Source: Mesorhizobium sp. LSHC420B00 (GTDB lineage Bacteria; Pseudomonadota; Alphaproteobacteria; Rhizobiales; Rhizobiaceae). Taken from it: DNA of 44,979 nucleotides. The notes below the pieces were generated by a model. It was given only the letters and a program-made list of their open reading frames with translations, did not search any database and was not told the origin of the DNA. This document shows, piece by piece, positions 36,221 to 44,713 of the stretch (its first letter is position 1; each line of letters opens with the position of its first letter). The translations under genes were made by a program, and so were the position numbers. The stretch lies in NCBI RefSeq assembly GCF_000503055.1, contig NZ_AYVY01000022.1, positions 90,037 to 135,015 on the forward strand, given 5' to 3'.

Positions 36221-36489
36221 ACTTTTCCGCCGGCGGGGCAAAGTTGCTTCGCTGGCAAAAGTCCTTGCTCAGCCTCGAAGGGAGTGCCGGTTGCCGTCGA
36301 CCGCACCGGTCTTGCCATACCGGCCTGGAAACGCTCGCCTTCTTCCTATCGCCGAGTCTGAAAATCCGCCGCTGCGGCGCATGGCCGGCGCCCGGGCGTG
36401 CACATCCGTCTTGACGCAAGCCCGAACTGAGCCGCACAATCGCTCGCAGCAGGCGAAGGGAGGCCAGTCGCCTGCGGGAGGATAGACCC

Positions 36490-37317
36490 ATGACGGAAGC
36501 GATCAGGCTCTACTGGGGCCGGTTCGGACATGTTTCTGTCCTGAACGTCGCCAGCGACTTCGTCACCCATGCCCATGTCGAGGCGCATATCATCATCTGG
36601 CTGGAAGGCACGGCCGGCGAGATGACCATCGGCCGCGAGACGGTGCGGCTTGGACCGGGCACCGCCGCCGGCATCAATTCCTTCCAGCCGCACAGCCACG
36701 CTCTGTCCCGCGACGGCACGCCCGGCCTGTTCCTCGCCTTTTACATTGATCCGGACTGGGCTCGAAGGCGCCGCGAGCTGCCTTCCTCGGCGCCGCTGTT
36801 CTCCGCCCCGGCAATCACGCTCGAGCCTTGGCTGCACAAGGCAGCGGCCAACCTTCTCGACCATCTCAGCGACAATGAGAGCATCGACGACATCGCCAAT
36901 TACGAGATCGAGCGCTTCATCGACAGCGTGCTCGATGCCGCCGACGCCTGCGCACCGCAGACGGTGCGCGCCCGCGTCAACACCATGCAGGATTTTCGCG
37001 TCCGCAAGGCGATCCAGCTGATGAAAGCCAATGTCTGCGAGCGCATCTGCTTCGACGACGTGGCGCGCAGCGTCGGCCTGTCGCGGCCGCATTTCTTCGC
37101 CCTGTTCAAGGAACAGACCAATCTGACGCCCAACGTCTATTGGAACACGCTGCGCATGGAGGAAGCGGTGCGGCAATTGCAGTGGTCGCAGGAGCCGCTG
37201 ATCTCGGTCGCCTGCAATCTCGGCTTCACCACCCAGGGCAATTTCTCGCGCTTCTTCCGCGACCATGTCGGCGTCCCGCCGACGCTTTACCGCGAGGCGG
37301 CGCGGGCGATCAGCTGA
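36490..37317 (+). CDS. AraC-family transcriptional regulator
   Basis: 275 residues. The N-terminal 90 are a cupin-like sensor (HAHVEAHIIIWLEGTAGEMT, GINSFQPHSHAL). The C-terminal 100 are the two helix-turn-helices of AraC/XylS: ERICFDDVARSVGLSRPHFF and the conserved CNLGFTTQGNFSRFFRDHVG. GGGAGG is the ribosome site. It lies between the third transporter and the Mo-hydroxylase cluster, same strand. A 21-bp-spaced direct repeat just after it is a likely binding site, so it may activate the following operon. Confidence 0.93.
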   Translation: MTEAIRLYWGRFGHVSVLNVASDFVTHAHVEAHIIIWLEGTAGEMTIGRETVRLGPGTAAGINSFQPHSHALSRDGTPGLFLAFYIDPDWARRRRELPSSAPLFSAPAITLEPWLHKAAANLLDHLSDNESIDDIANYEIERFIDSVLDAADACAPQTVRARVNTMQDFRVRKAIQLMKANVCERICFDDVARSVGLSRPHFFALFKEQTNLTPNVYWNTLRMEEAVRQLQWSQEPLISVACNLGFTTQGNFSRFFRDHVGVPPTLYREAARAIS

Positions 37318-37336
37318 GCGCCCGTTTTTCAGACTA

Positions 37337-37367
37337 ATTGATAGGCATTCAAGACGCATTGATAAGC
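37337..37367 (+). promoter_or_regulatory. Direct repeat for AraC-type binding
   Basis: ATTGATAGGC (37337-37346) and ATTGATAAGC (37358-37367) are 10-bp direct repeats 21 bp apart, two helical turns, as AraC/XylS dimers need. They lie about 60 bp upstream of the first gene of the Mo-hydroxylase cluster and right after an AraC gene. Confidence 0.65.
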
Positions 37368-37424
37368 GCCGCGTAGCCCGCCGCCCTACCCTCCCAAGCA
37401 GCTGATTTGCAAGGGAACGATCCT

Positions 37425-37877
37425 ATGGCGAAAGTCACCATCTCCAGCGTCATCGATGCGCCGGTCGAAAAGGTCTGGGCGCGCATACGCGACTTCAACG
37501 GTCTGCCGAATTGGCATCCGCGCATGGTCGAAAGCCACATCGAGGACGGCAAGGACGCCGGCACGATCGGCTGCGTGCGCAATTTCCAGCTCGCCAGCGG
37601 CGCCCGCCTCCGCGAAAAGCTGCTCGATTTCTCCGACGAGAATTTCCTCGTCAGCTACTCCATCCTGGAGACGCCGCAACCGCTTACCAACCACAAGGCG
37701 ACGCTGCAGTTGCGGCGGGTGACCGACGGCGACCGCACCTATGCCGAATGGACCGCCAGCTTCGACGCCCCTCCCGAAGAAGCCGACAAGCTGGCCGAAG
37801 GCATGGGCGCCAACGTCTTCCAGGGCGGCTTCAACGCCCTGAAGGCCCATTTCGCCGGCAAGGTTGAACTGAATTGA
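37425..37877 (+). CDS. SRPBCC (START-like) protein, first gene of the Mo-hydroxylase cluster
   Basis: 150 residues. MAKVTISSVIDAPVEKVWAR and GLPNWHPRMVESHIEDGKDA identify the polyketide-cyclase/START-like SRPBCC family, and it ends at HFAGKVELN. AAGGGA is the ribosome site for ATG 37425. CoxG in carbon monoxide dehydrogenase operons belongs to a related SRPBCC branch, so this may play a CoxG-like role, although it lacks CoxG's membrane anchor; alternatively it binds the small substrate. Twenty-one bases before the flavin-subunit gene. Confidence 0.85.
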   Translation: MAKVTISSVIDAPVEKVWARIRDFNGLPNWHPRMVESHIEDGKDAGTIGCVRNFQLASGARLREKLLDFSDENFLVSYSILETPQPLTNHKATLQLRRVTDGDRTYAEWTASFDAPPEEADKLAEGMGANVFQGGFNALKAHFAGKVELN

Positions 37878-37898
37878 GCTGACAAACAGGAGCGTTCC

Positions 37899-38693
37899 AT
37901 GGCGCTTGCACTGCAGACTTTCCCGACGGTGGAGGACGCTGGCGCGGCGCTGAAGGCCGCCGGCACCCGCTATCTCGGTGGCGGCACACTGGTCGTGCGC
38001 GCCGCCAACGAAGGCGACGTGTCGATTTCCGGTTTCATCCGGTCGACCGAACCGGCGCTGTCGATCATCCGCATTTCCGGCGGCGAGGTCCGCATCGGCG
38101 CTTCGGTGACCATGGCGGCGATCGCCCGTCACCCGGATCTCGCTCCACTGGCCCACGCCGCGCGCGCCGTCGGCGGACCGGCGATCCGCAACATGGCTAC
38201 GGTCGGCGGCAATCTCTTCGCGCCAACGCCTTACGGCGATTTCACCGTTGCACTGCTGGCGTTGGACGCAACCGTCACCACCGACTACGGCGAGCTGCCG
38301 ATCGAAACCTTTCTGGCAAAGCGCGAGAGCAATCACGCCATCGTCACTGCGGTCGGCTTCACGCTTCCGAAGGAAGGCGGTTTTCGCTTCCTGAAACAGT
38401 CGCGGGTCAAGCCAAAGGGCGTCGCGGTGCTGAGCATCGCCACCGTGCTGGAACAGGCACAGGACGGCACTGTCACGTCAGCGCGGATCGCGCTCGGCTG
38501 CATGGCCGACCGGCCGATCCGTGCCAGGGCGGCGGAGAAAGCCTTGATTGGCCGCAAACTCACCGCAGACGGCATCGCACCGGCACTGGCCGTTGCCCAC
38601 GACGGCACTTCGCCGCCAACCGATCCGATCGCCAGTGCCTGGTATCGCAACGAAGTCCTGCCGGTCCATCTCGGCCGGCTGCTGCTCGCCTGA
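37899..38693 (+). CDS. FAD-binding subunit of molybdenum hydroxylase (CoxM/XdhB-like)
   Basis: 264 residues, the medium subunit that passes electrons from the iron-sulfur subunit to the acceptor. The FAD pocket is marked by ARYLGG-type TRYLGGGTLVVRAANEGD near residue 25 and the ATVGGNLFAPTPYGD segment near 100 (GGN-type FAD phosphate loop). The C-terminus has the CO_deh_flav_C fold (KQSRVKPKGVAVLSIATVL, GCMADRPIRARAAEKAL). It is followed at 32 bp by the 2Fe-2S subunit. Confidence 0.88.
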   Translation: MALALQTFPTVEDAGAALKAAGTRYLGGGTLVVRAANEGDVSISGFIRSTEPALSIIRISGGEVRIGASVTMAAIARHPDLAPLAHAARAVGGPAIRNMATVGGNLFAPTPYGDFTVALLALDATVTTDYGELPIETFLAKRESNHAIVTAVGFTLPKEGGFRFLKQSRVKPKGVAVLSIATVLEQAQDGTVTSARIALGCMADRPIRARAAEKALIGRKLTADGIAPALAVAHDGTSPPTDPIASAWYRNEVLPVHLGRLLLA

Positions 38694-38725
38694 ACGCCCT
38701 GGCTGCGGCGCAAGGAGTAACAAAG

Positions 38726-39208
38726 ATGGCGAAGGTCCCGGTTCAGTTCACGCTCAATGGTGCCGAAAAGGCCGAGTTCATCGACAGCGGCACGACGCTG
38801 CTTCACGCGCTGCGCGACAAGATCGGCGACACCTCGCCAAAAGGCGGCTGCCATCAAGGCACTTGCGGCGCCTGCACGGTCATCATCGATGGCGAGCTCA
38901 GGCTGTCCTGCCTGACGTTGGCCGAGACCTGCAACGGTGCGGCCGTCACCACGACGTCGGGGCTTTCGGAAGGCGGCGTGCTGCATTCGCTGCAACGCGC
39001 TTTCCTCGATGCTTTCGCCACGCAATGCGGTTTCTGCACGCCGGGCATGATCATGGCAGCCAAGGTACTGCTCGATCACACGCCGAACCCCAGCCGCGAG
39101 GACGTGGTCGAGGCGCTGTCGGGCAATATCTGCCGCTGCACCGGTTACGAGCCGATCATCCAGGCGGTGCTGACCGCGGCGCGCTCCAATTCGCAGAACG
39201 CGGTTTGA
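38726..39208 (+). CDS. 2Fe-2S subunit of molybdenum hydroxylase (CoxS/XdhA-like)
   Basis: 160 residues. Two [2Fe-2S] sites are complete: the plant-ferredoxin-like GGCHQGTCGACTV with a fourth Cys in LSCLTL, and the helical-domain CGFCTPGM with CRCTGYEPI. Typical for the small subunit, which links the Mo and FAD subunits. GGAG is seven bases upstream. Twelve bases separate it from the large-subunit gene. Confidence 0.95.
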   Translation: MAKVPVQFTLNGAEKAEFIDSGTTLLHALRDKIGDTSPKGGCHQGTCGACTVIIDGELRLSCLTLAETCNGAAVTTTSGLSEGGVLHSLQRAFLDAFATQCGFCTPGMIMAAKVLLDHTPNPSREDVVEALSGNICRCTGYEPIIQAVLTAARSNSQNAV

Positions 39209-39220
39209 GGGAGTTAAGAA

Positions 39221-40588
39221 ATGGAACTCCGCAAGAGCTATTTCGCCGACCAGCGCAAGGACGATCTGCACGAGATCGGCCAGCCGCGGCCGCGTTCGGA
39301 TTCACCCGGCCATGTCACTGGCAAGACCACCTATTTCGCCGACCGCAATTTTCCCGGCATGCTGCACCTGAAGATGGTGCGCAGCCCGCACCATCACGCC
39401 CGCATACGCAGCATCGATACGTCCGAGGCGGAAAAGCATCCGGGTGTCGTCAAGGTGCTGACCGCCAAGGATGTGCCGCACAATGTCTACACCATCCTGA
39501 TCCTGATCCAGATCGGGCCGGAGGACGAGACGGTGCTGGCTGACGGCAAGGTGCGCTGGAAGGGCGAGGCGGTGGTGGCGGTGCTGGCCGAGACCGAGCG
39601 CGCCGCGCAGGAAGCCGCCGCCAAGGTCAAGGTCGACTACGAGGTGCTGCCGGCCGTCTTCGACATGGAGGAAGCGCTGAAGCCCGACGCGCCGATCGTC
39701 AACGAGTATCACGGCCGGAACTATTACCTCTACGACAGCGGCGAATGCCGCAAGGTGCGCTTTGGCGATGTCGAGGCAGGCTTTGCCACAGCCGACCACG
39801 TGCTCGAACAGACCTATCAGTCCTCGCCGATCGAGCATGCGCCGACCGAGACGACCGGCTGCATCGTCGCACCGGAGGGCAACGACCGCTTCACCTGCTA
39901 CACCAACACGCAGGCGATGTTCTTCACGCTCGACAACGCCTCGATCATCCTGCAGATGCCCGGCAACAAGCTGCATTTCGTCGGCGGCACCGTCGGCGGC
40001 GGTTTTGGCGGCAAGGTCGACGTCATCGTCGAGCCGATCGCCATCCTCGGCGCCAAACTAACCGGACGACCGGTTTGTTTTGTCTATAGCCGCGAGGAGG
40101 AGATGCAGATTTCCTCGCCGCGCGCCGCCGAGAAGGTCGTCATCAAGGACGGCGTCATGAACGACGGCCGCATCGTGGCGCGGAAAGTGACCGGCTACAC
40201 CGATGCCGGCGCCTATTCGCGCCATTCGCCCTACGGCGCGCAGAAGGGCGCCGGGCATTATCCTGGCCCGTATACGATCCCGAATGTCTGGATCGACACC
40301 TACTGCGTCTACACCAACCGTACCCCGTCCTCGGCGATGCGCGGTTTCGGCGTCACCATCGGCGACTTCGCGCTGGAGGTGCAGATGGACAAGCTCGCCC
40401 GGCTGATCGGCATGGACCCTCTCGAATTCCGCTTCATCAACGCCTACCGCGACGGCGACATGAAGGCACACCGGCAGCCGACGGAGGGGGCGGCGCTGAT
40501 CGAGTGCATGCAGGAAGCCTCGCGCGCCGCCAACTGGCCAGTGGCGGAGAAGTTCATGACGATGTCGTCTTACGCGAAGGGAGCTTGA
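39221..40588 (+). CDS. Molybdopterin-binding subunit, N-terminal part (split large subunit)
   Basis: 455 residues, equal to the first half of a CoxL/XdhC-like large subunit: HVTGKTTYFADRNFPGMLHL, the motif GGTVGGGFGGKVDVIVEP (Mo-cofactor and substrate site), YSREEEMQISSPRA, and AMRGFGVTIGDFALEVQMDK. It ends at SYAKGA-stop; the second half starts one base later in another frame with its own ribosome site. Normal large subunits are about 780 residues; this plus the next gene totals 789. The split is therefore clean and looks natural. Confidence 0.9.
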   Translation: MELRKSYFADQRKDDLHEIGQPRPRSDSPGHVTGKTTYFADRNFPGMLHLKMVRSPHHHARIRSIDTSEAEKHPGVVKVLTAKDVPHNVYTILILIQIGPEDETVLADGKVRWKGEAVVAVLAETERAAQEAAAKVKVDYEVLPAVFDMEEALKPDAPIVNEYHGRNYYLYDSGECRKVRFGDVEAGFATADHVLEQTYQSSPIEHAPTETTGCIVAPEGNDRFTCYTNTQAMFFTLDNASIILQMPGNKLHFVGGTVGGGFGGKVDVIVEPIAILGAKLTGRPVCFVYSREEEMQISSPRAAEKVVIKDGVMNDGRIVARKVTGYTDAGAYSRHSPYGAQKGAGHYPGPYTIPNVWIDTYCVYTNRTPSSAMRGFGVTIGDFALEVQMDKLARLIGMDPLEFRFINAYRDGDMKAHRQPTEGAALIECMQEASRAANWPVAEKFMTMSSYAKGA

Positions 40589-40589
40589 G

Positions 40590-41594
40590 ATGGCGATCAG
40601 GCGCGGACGCGGCGTCGCCGCGATCAATTATCCGACCGGCATGAATCTCGGCGGCGACCCGACGCAGGCGCTGGTGCATTCGACGCCGACCGGCAATTTC
40701 ATGGTCACGCTCTCCAGCGTCGACCTGGGCCAGGGCATGAAGCAGATCATGGCACAGATCTGCGCCGAGACGATCGGCGTACCGACCGACCGCGTCGTCG
40801 TCGACACCGCCGACACCGACACCGGCCCGCACTGCATGGGCACCTTCGCCTCGCGCGGCACGCATCGGGCCGGCAATGCGGTCATCCAGGCCGCCAGGGA
40901 AGCCCGCCAGGTGATGCTGGAAGTGGCGGCCGAGGAACTTGAGGTAAACGCCTCGGACCTCGAGACCGATGGCGAGGGCAACATCCTGGTCAAGGGCGCG
41001 CCGCAAAGATCGATCTCGATCTTCGATGTCGCGCTGTCGGCGCATTTCAAGCGCGGCCGTTCGATTTCCGGCCGCGGCATGTTTTTGATCCCCCGCTCCT
41101 ATCCGGAGAAAGAGACCGGAGCGATGAAGCCCTCTACCTGCTACGCCCATGCCTGCACGGTGGCGGAGGTCGAGGTCGACGACGAGACCGGCGAGGTCAC
41201 CGTGCTGACGGTGAAGAACGTGTTTGAGATCGGCCGCGCGCTGAACCCGAAAATGGTCGAGCAGCAACTCGTTGGCGGCTCGTGGATGGGCATCAGCCAT
41301 GCGCTCTACGAAACGACCGAGCCCTATTATCCCAACCGCGACCATGGCGGCACCGACTTCAACCAATATCTGATGCCGGGTCCTGGCGATCTCGCGCAAA
41401 CCGAGATCATCGTGCTGGAACGGCCCTCGGCGGACGGGCCGTATGGCGCCAAGGGGCCGGGCGAAATGTGCGCCAACCCGCAGATCCCGGCGGTCGCCAA
41501 TGCCGTCTTCGACGCTGTCGGTGTGCGCATCGATACGCTGCCGATCACGCCGGAGCGCATCCTGCGGGCGCTGAAGGCGCAAGCCCCGAACTGA
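40590..41594 (+). CDS. Molybdopterin-binding subunit, C-terminal part (split large subunit)
   Basis: 334 residues with the second half of the large subunit: RRGRGVAAINYPTGMNLGGD, SSVDLGQGMKQIMAQICAET (the GQG motif of the Mo pocket), and YGAKGPGEMCANPQIPAVAN with the catalytic Glu of the GE motif. GGGAG precedes the ATG by seven bases inside the end of the previous gene, so it is separately translated. Together with the previous polypeptide it would form the active site. Similar splitting is known in nicotinate dehydrogenase. Substrate unknown. Confidence 0.9.
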   Translation: MAIRRGRGVAAINYPTGMNLGGDPTQALVHSTPTGNFMVTLSSVDLGQGMKQIMAQICAETIGVPTDRVVVDTADTDTGPHCMGTFASRGTHRAGNAVIQAAREARQVMLEVAAEELEVNASDLETDGEGNILVKGAPQRSISIFDVALSAHFKRGRSISGRGMFLIPRSYPEKETGAMKPSTCYAHACTVAEVEVDDETGEVTVLTVKNVFEIGRALNPKMVEQQLVGGSWMGISHALYETTEPYYPNRDHGGTDFNQYLMPGPGDLAQTEIIVLERPSADGPYGAKGPGEMCANPQIPAVANAVFDAVGVRIDTLPITPERILRALKAQAPN

Positions 41595-41603
41595 GTGCTG
41601 AAA

Positions 41604-42485
41604 ATGCCCAAGAGAAGCGCTGAGACAGTCGCGACCTCGCCTGAGGCGGTGGCGTCGCGCCTCGCCGCCTCGCGCTATCTCGCCGATGAAAGCCTGGCCA
41701 CCGCCATCTTCCTGGCGATCAGGCTGGGAAAGCCGCTGCTGCTCGAAGGCGCACCCGGCGTCGGCAAGACGGAAGCTGCGAAGGCGATTGCCGAGGTGCT
41801 CGGGCGCGACCTGGTGCGGCTGCAATGCTACGAGGGCATCGACGCCGCACATGCGCTCTACGAATGGAATTACCAGCGCCAGTTGCTCGCCATCCGCCAT
41901 GCCGGTGAGCACGAGGTCGACATCTACGACGACCGCTTTCTCATCGCGCGGCCGCTGCTGCAGGTGCTGAAAGCGCCGGAAAAGCGCGTGCTGCTGGTCG
42001 ACGAAATCGACCGTTCCGACCATGAATTCGAAGCGCTGCTGCTGGAGTTCCTGTCCGATTTCCAGATCAGCATTCCCGAGCGCGGCACCATTCGCGCGAC
42101 TGCGCAGCCGATCGTCATCCTGACCTCGAACCGCACCCGTGAGCTTGCCGAAGCGCTGCGGCGGCGCTGCGTCTACCACTGGATCACCTATCCCGACGCC
42201 CGGCGCGAAGCCGAGATCATCATGCTGCGCGCCGGCGACGTCGCCGAGGCCACGGCGCGCGCCGTGGCTGCCGCAGTGCGCGACATTCGCGCCCGCCCGC
42301 TGGCGAAGCCGCCCGGCATCGCCGAAGCGGTCGAATGGGCGAACGCCGCGACGATCCTCGAAAAAGGCGGCAGTCCGTGGCCGGAAGCGTTTCGCCGCGC
42401 CATTGGCGTGCTGATCAAGGACGAGGAGGACCTTTCCTGCATCGCGCCCGAGTTCGGCAAGATTGTCGAGGAGGCGCTGGCGTGA
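41604..42485 (+). CDS. MoxR-family AAA+ ATPase (CoxD-like)
   Basis: 293 residues. Walker A EGAPGVGKTEAAKAI at about 50, Walker B LLVDEIDRSDHEFEALLLEF, sensor 1 in ILTSNRTRELAEALRRRCVY with the arginine finger motif. In carbon monoxide dehydrogenase operons CoxD and CoxE mature the Mo active site; here the same pair follows the hydroxylase, so it probably does so. The start is ATG 41604 (MPKRSAE); a GTG at 41595 abutting the previous stop is possible. The stop overlaps the next gene by four bases (GTGA). Confidence 0.9.
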   Translation: MPKRSAETVATSPEAVASRLAASRYLADESLATAIFLAIRLGKPLLLEGAPGVGKTEAAKAIAEVLGRDLVRLQCYEGIDAAHALYEWNYQRQLLAIRHAGEHEVDIYDDRFLIARPLLQVLKAPEKRVLLVDEIDRSDHEFEALLLEFLSDFQISIPERGTIRATAQPIVILTSNRTRELAEALRRRCVYHWITYPDARREAEIIMLRAGDVAEATARAVAAAVRDIRARPLAKPPGIAEAVEWANAATILEKGGSPWPEAFRRAIGVLIKDEEDLSCIAPEFGKIVEEALA

Positions 42486-43615
42486 GCCCCGCGGCTCTGC
42501 CTCAAGGGGCGACGCCCTTCCTTGGCTTCGGCCGGCTGCTGCGCCGCTATGGCTTTTCAGTGGCGCCCGAGCAGGTCTCCGGCTTCATGCAAGCGGTGAC
42601 GCTGCTTGGGCCGCGCTCGATGGCCGACATCCGCGAAGCGGCGCTCGCCACGCTGGCGCCGCCGCCCGACCGCCGCGACGAATTCGAGGCGCATTTTCGG
42701 AGCCATTTCTATGGCAGCACCGCGGCAGTGGTCGGAGGCGAGGCCGACGAGGAAACCCGCATCAAAGATGACGGCGAAACCAGCGAACAAGAAATCGAGG
42801 TGGTCCGCCAGGAGCAAGGCGGCGAACTGTCTTCGGCCAGCGAACAGTTGAGCGTCCGCGAATTCAGCCGCGATAGCGACGGGCTTGCCGCCTTCCGCCG
42901 CAAGCTCGCCACCGCTTTGCCCGCCCGCCGCTCCTTCCGCACGGTGCGCACGCATGCGCGCGGCAAGCTCGACCTGCGCCGCTCGCTGCGCGAAATCGTC
43001 AGTGCCGACGGCGATATCCCCTCGCCGCTGCTGCGCCGGCGGCAGACAGTGCCACGCAAGCTACTCATCCTGATCGACGTGTCCGGCTCGATGAAACTCT
43101 ACACCTCAGACTATCTCAAGCTGGCGCATGCGGCCGTGCAAGGCGCCGACCGGGCGGAGGTCTTCACTTTCGGCACACGACTGACCCGTATCACCTCGGC
43201 GCTGCGCATTCGCGACCGCGACCAGGCGCTGGCCCGCGCCGCTGCCCAGGTCGACGACTGGGACGGCGGCACCCGCATGGGACCGACACTGCTTGCCTTC
43301 CTCTCGGTGCCGCGTTTTTCGGCCTTTGCGCGCGGGGCGGCGATCGTCATCCTGTCGGATGCGCTGGAGCGCGGCGATCATGCCGAGCTGGAGACGGCGT
43401 TGCGCCGGCTGAGCGCCCGCGCCTTTCGGCTTTCGCTGGCGACGCCGTTGGCCGGCGATCCACGCTTTCGGCCGGCGACGGCAGCGCTTCGCGCCATCCT
43501 GCCAGTGCTCGACGACCTGGTCGACGGTTCGTCGATCGCCGGCCTCACCGATTTCATCCTGTCGCTCGCCCGCCCAGCCCCGGCGGCCGCGGCAATCTGG
43601 AGGAGGGTTTCGTGA
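42482..43615 (+). CDS. VWA-domain protein (CoxE-like)
   Basis: 377 residues. The C-terminal half is a von Willebrand A domain with the metal site LILIDVSGSMKLYTSDYLKL (DxSxS) and GGTRMGPTLLAFLS; the N-terminal half (GFGRLLRRYGFSVAPEQVSG, and a charged segment near DDGETSEQEIEVV) is the CoxE region. Works with the MoxR ATPase as a paired maturation factor. GTG 42482 is coupled to the MoxR stop. Its stop overlaps the next gene's ATG by one base. Confidence 0.9.
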   Translation: MSPAALPQGATPFLGFGRLLRRYGFSVAPEQVSGFMQAVTLLGPRSMADIREAALATLAPPPDRRDEFEAHFRSHFYGSTAAVVGGEADEETRIKDDGETSEQEIEVVRQEQGGELSSASEQLSVREFSRDSDGLAAFRRKLATALPARRSFRTVRTHARGKLDLRRSLREIVSADGDIPSPLLRRRQTVPRKLLILIDVSGSMKLYTSDYLKLAHAAVQGADRAEVFTFGTRLTRITSALRIRDRDQALARAAAQVDDWDGGTRMGPTLLAFLSVPRFSAFARGAAIVILSDALERGDHAELETALRRLSARAFRLSLATPLAGDPRFRPATAALRAILPVLDDLVDGSSIAGLTDFILSLARPAPAAAAIWRRVS

Positions 43616-44502
43616 TGCAGAAGGCGATCGACGCGCATTTCCACATCTGGCGCCAAAAGGACCAGCCCTGGCTGGTCGGGCCGATGGTGCCGCGCATCTT
43701 CGGACCGTATGAGCCGATCCGCCGCGACTATCCTATCGGGGAATTCCTCGCCGACCAGCAAGGCTCGGGCGTCGAGAAGGCGGTCTATGTCCAGACCAAC
43801 TGGGCCAAGGAGGATTTCGAGAATGAGGTCGCCTTCCTGCAGAAAACCGCGGAACAAACCGGCTGGCCGCACGCCATCGTCGGCTATGCCGACATGACCG
43901 TGGACGACGTGCGTTCCCAGATCGACCGGCTGATCAAATACCCCCTGCTGCGCGGCGTGCGCATGCAGCTGCACTGGCACGAAATGCCGGCCTTCCGCTT
44001 CGCTGCCTCGGCCGATCAGGTCATCGACCCGAAGGTGCGGGCCAATGTGGCGCGTCTGAAGGACTACGGCTTGTCCTTCGACCTGCAGCTTTTCCCCGCC
44101 CAGATGAAGGACGGGCTGACGCTTGTCGGCGAGAACCCCGAGACCAATTTCATCTTCACCCACGCCGGCATGCTGACCGACATGGAGCCAGAGACCACCG
44201 AGGCCTGGAAAGCCGGCCTGCGCACGCTGTCAGCGGCCCCCAACCTCTATGCAAAACTGTCCGGCCTCGGCACCTTCGTCCACCGCAACGACCCGGCGCT
44301 GATCAGCTATATCGTCGACAATGCCATCGACATCCTCGGCAGCGACCATTTGATGTTCGGCTCGAACTTCCCGATCGAGAAACTGTGGACCAGCCACGCC
44401 GAGCTGATCAAGGCGCACCGGGAAGCGGTGGGCAAGCACGGCGCGGCCGCCGAGGCCGATATCTTCTGGAACACGGCGGAGCGGGTTTATCGGCCGGTGT
44501 AG
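43615..44502 (+). CDS. Amidohydrolase-2 family hydrolase (sugar lactonase/PDC-lactonase-like)
   Basis: 295 residues. Metal motif IDAHFHIWRQKDQPW near the start, WPHAIVGYADMTVDDV in the middle, NFIFTHAGMLTDME at about 180, and DILGSDHLMFGSNFPIEKLW (catalytic Asp) near 240. The family includes L-fuconolactonase, 4-sulfomuconolactonase and 2-pyrone-4,6-dicarboxylate lactonase. Coupled to the VWA gene, so it belongs to the Mo-hydroxylase operon and may open a lactone or ring formed by it. ATG 43615 has GGAGGAGG upstream. Hydrolytic role likely; substrate unknown. Confidence 0.87.
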   Translation: MQKAIDAHFHIWRQKDQPWLVGPMVPRIFGPYEPIRRDYPIGEFLADQQGSGVEKAVYVQTNWAKEDFENEVAFLQKTAEQTGWPHAIVGYADMTVDDVRSQIDRLIKYPLLRGVRMQLHWHEMPAFRFAASADQVIDPKVRANVARLKDYGLSFDLQLFPAQMKDGLTLVGENPETNFIFTHAGMLTDMEPETTEAWKAGLRTLSAAPNLYAKLSGLGTFVHRNDPALISYIVDNAIDILGSDHLMFGSNFPIEKLWTSHAELIKAHREAVGKHGAAAEADIFWNTAERVYRPV

Positions 44503-44508
44503 CGCGCA

Positions 44509-44706
44509 TTCCCTTCTCCCCTTGTTGTGGAGAAAGTGGATCGGCGCGCAGCGCCGAGACGGATGAGGGGTGTTGGAAGGAACGCGGCGGTGGAAATACA
44601 GGCAATTTGAAGCACTTACGTCTTCAAGCTAGCAATCCTTCCGGCACCCCTCATCCGAGCGAGCTTCGCTCGGCCACCTTTTCCCACAAGGGGAGAAGGG
44701 AAGGCG
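44509..44706. repeat. Paired inverted rhizobial repeat
   Basis: CCCTTCTCCCCTTGTTGTGG (44510-44529) is answered by CCCACAAGGGGAGAAGGG (44684-44701); between them GGATGAGGGGTG (44559-44570) is answered by CACCCCTCATCC (about 44645-44656). Each arm also has an internal palindrome (GGCGCGCAGCGCC; CGAGCGAGCTTCGCTCG). This typical mosaic repeat separates convergent genes and may end both transcripts. Confidence 0.8.
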
Positions 44707-44713
44707 CCGCGCC

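Noticed and set aside
40554..42179. 541-codon minus-strand frame opposite the Mo-subunit and MoxR genes
   Set aside because: Antisense frame of GC-rich coding DNA; composition of Arg, His and Asp without any domain.
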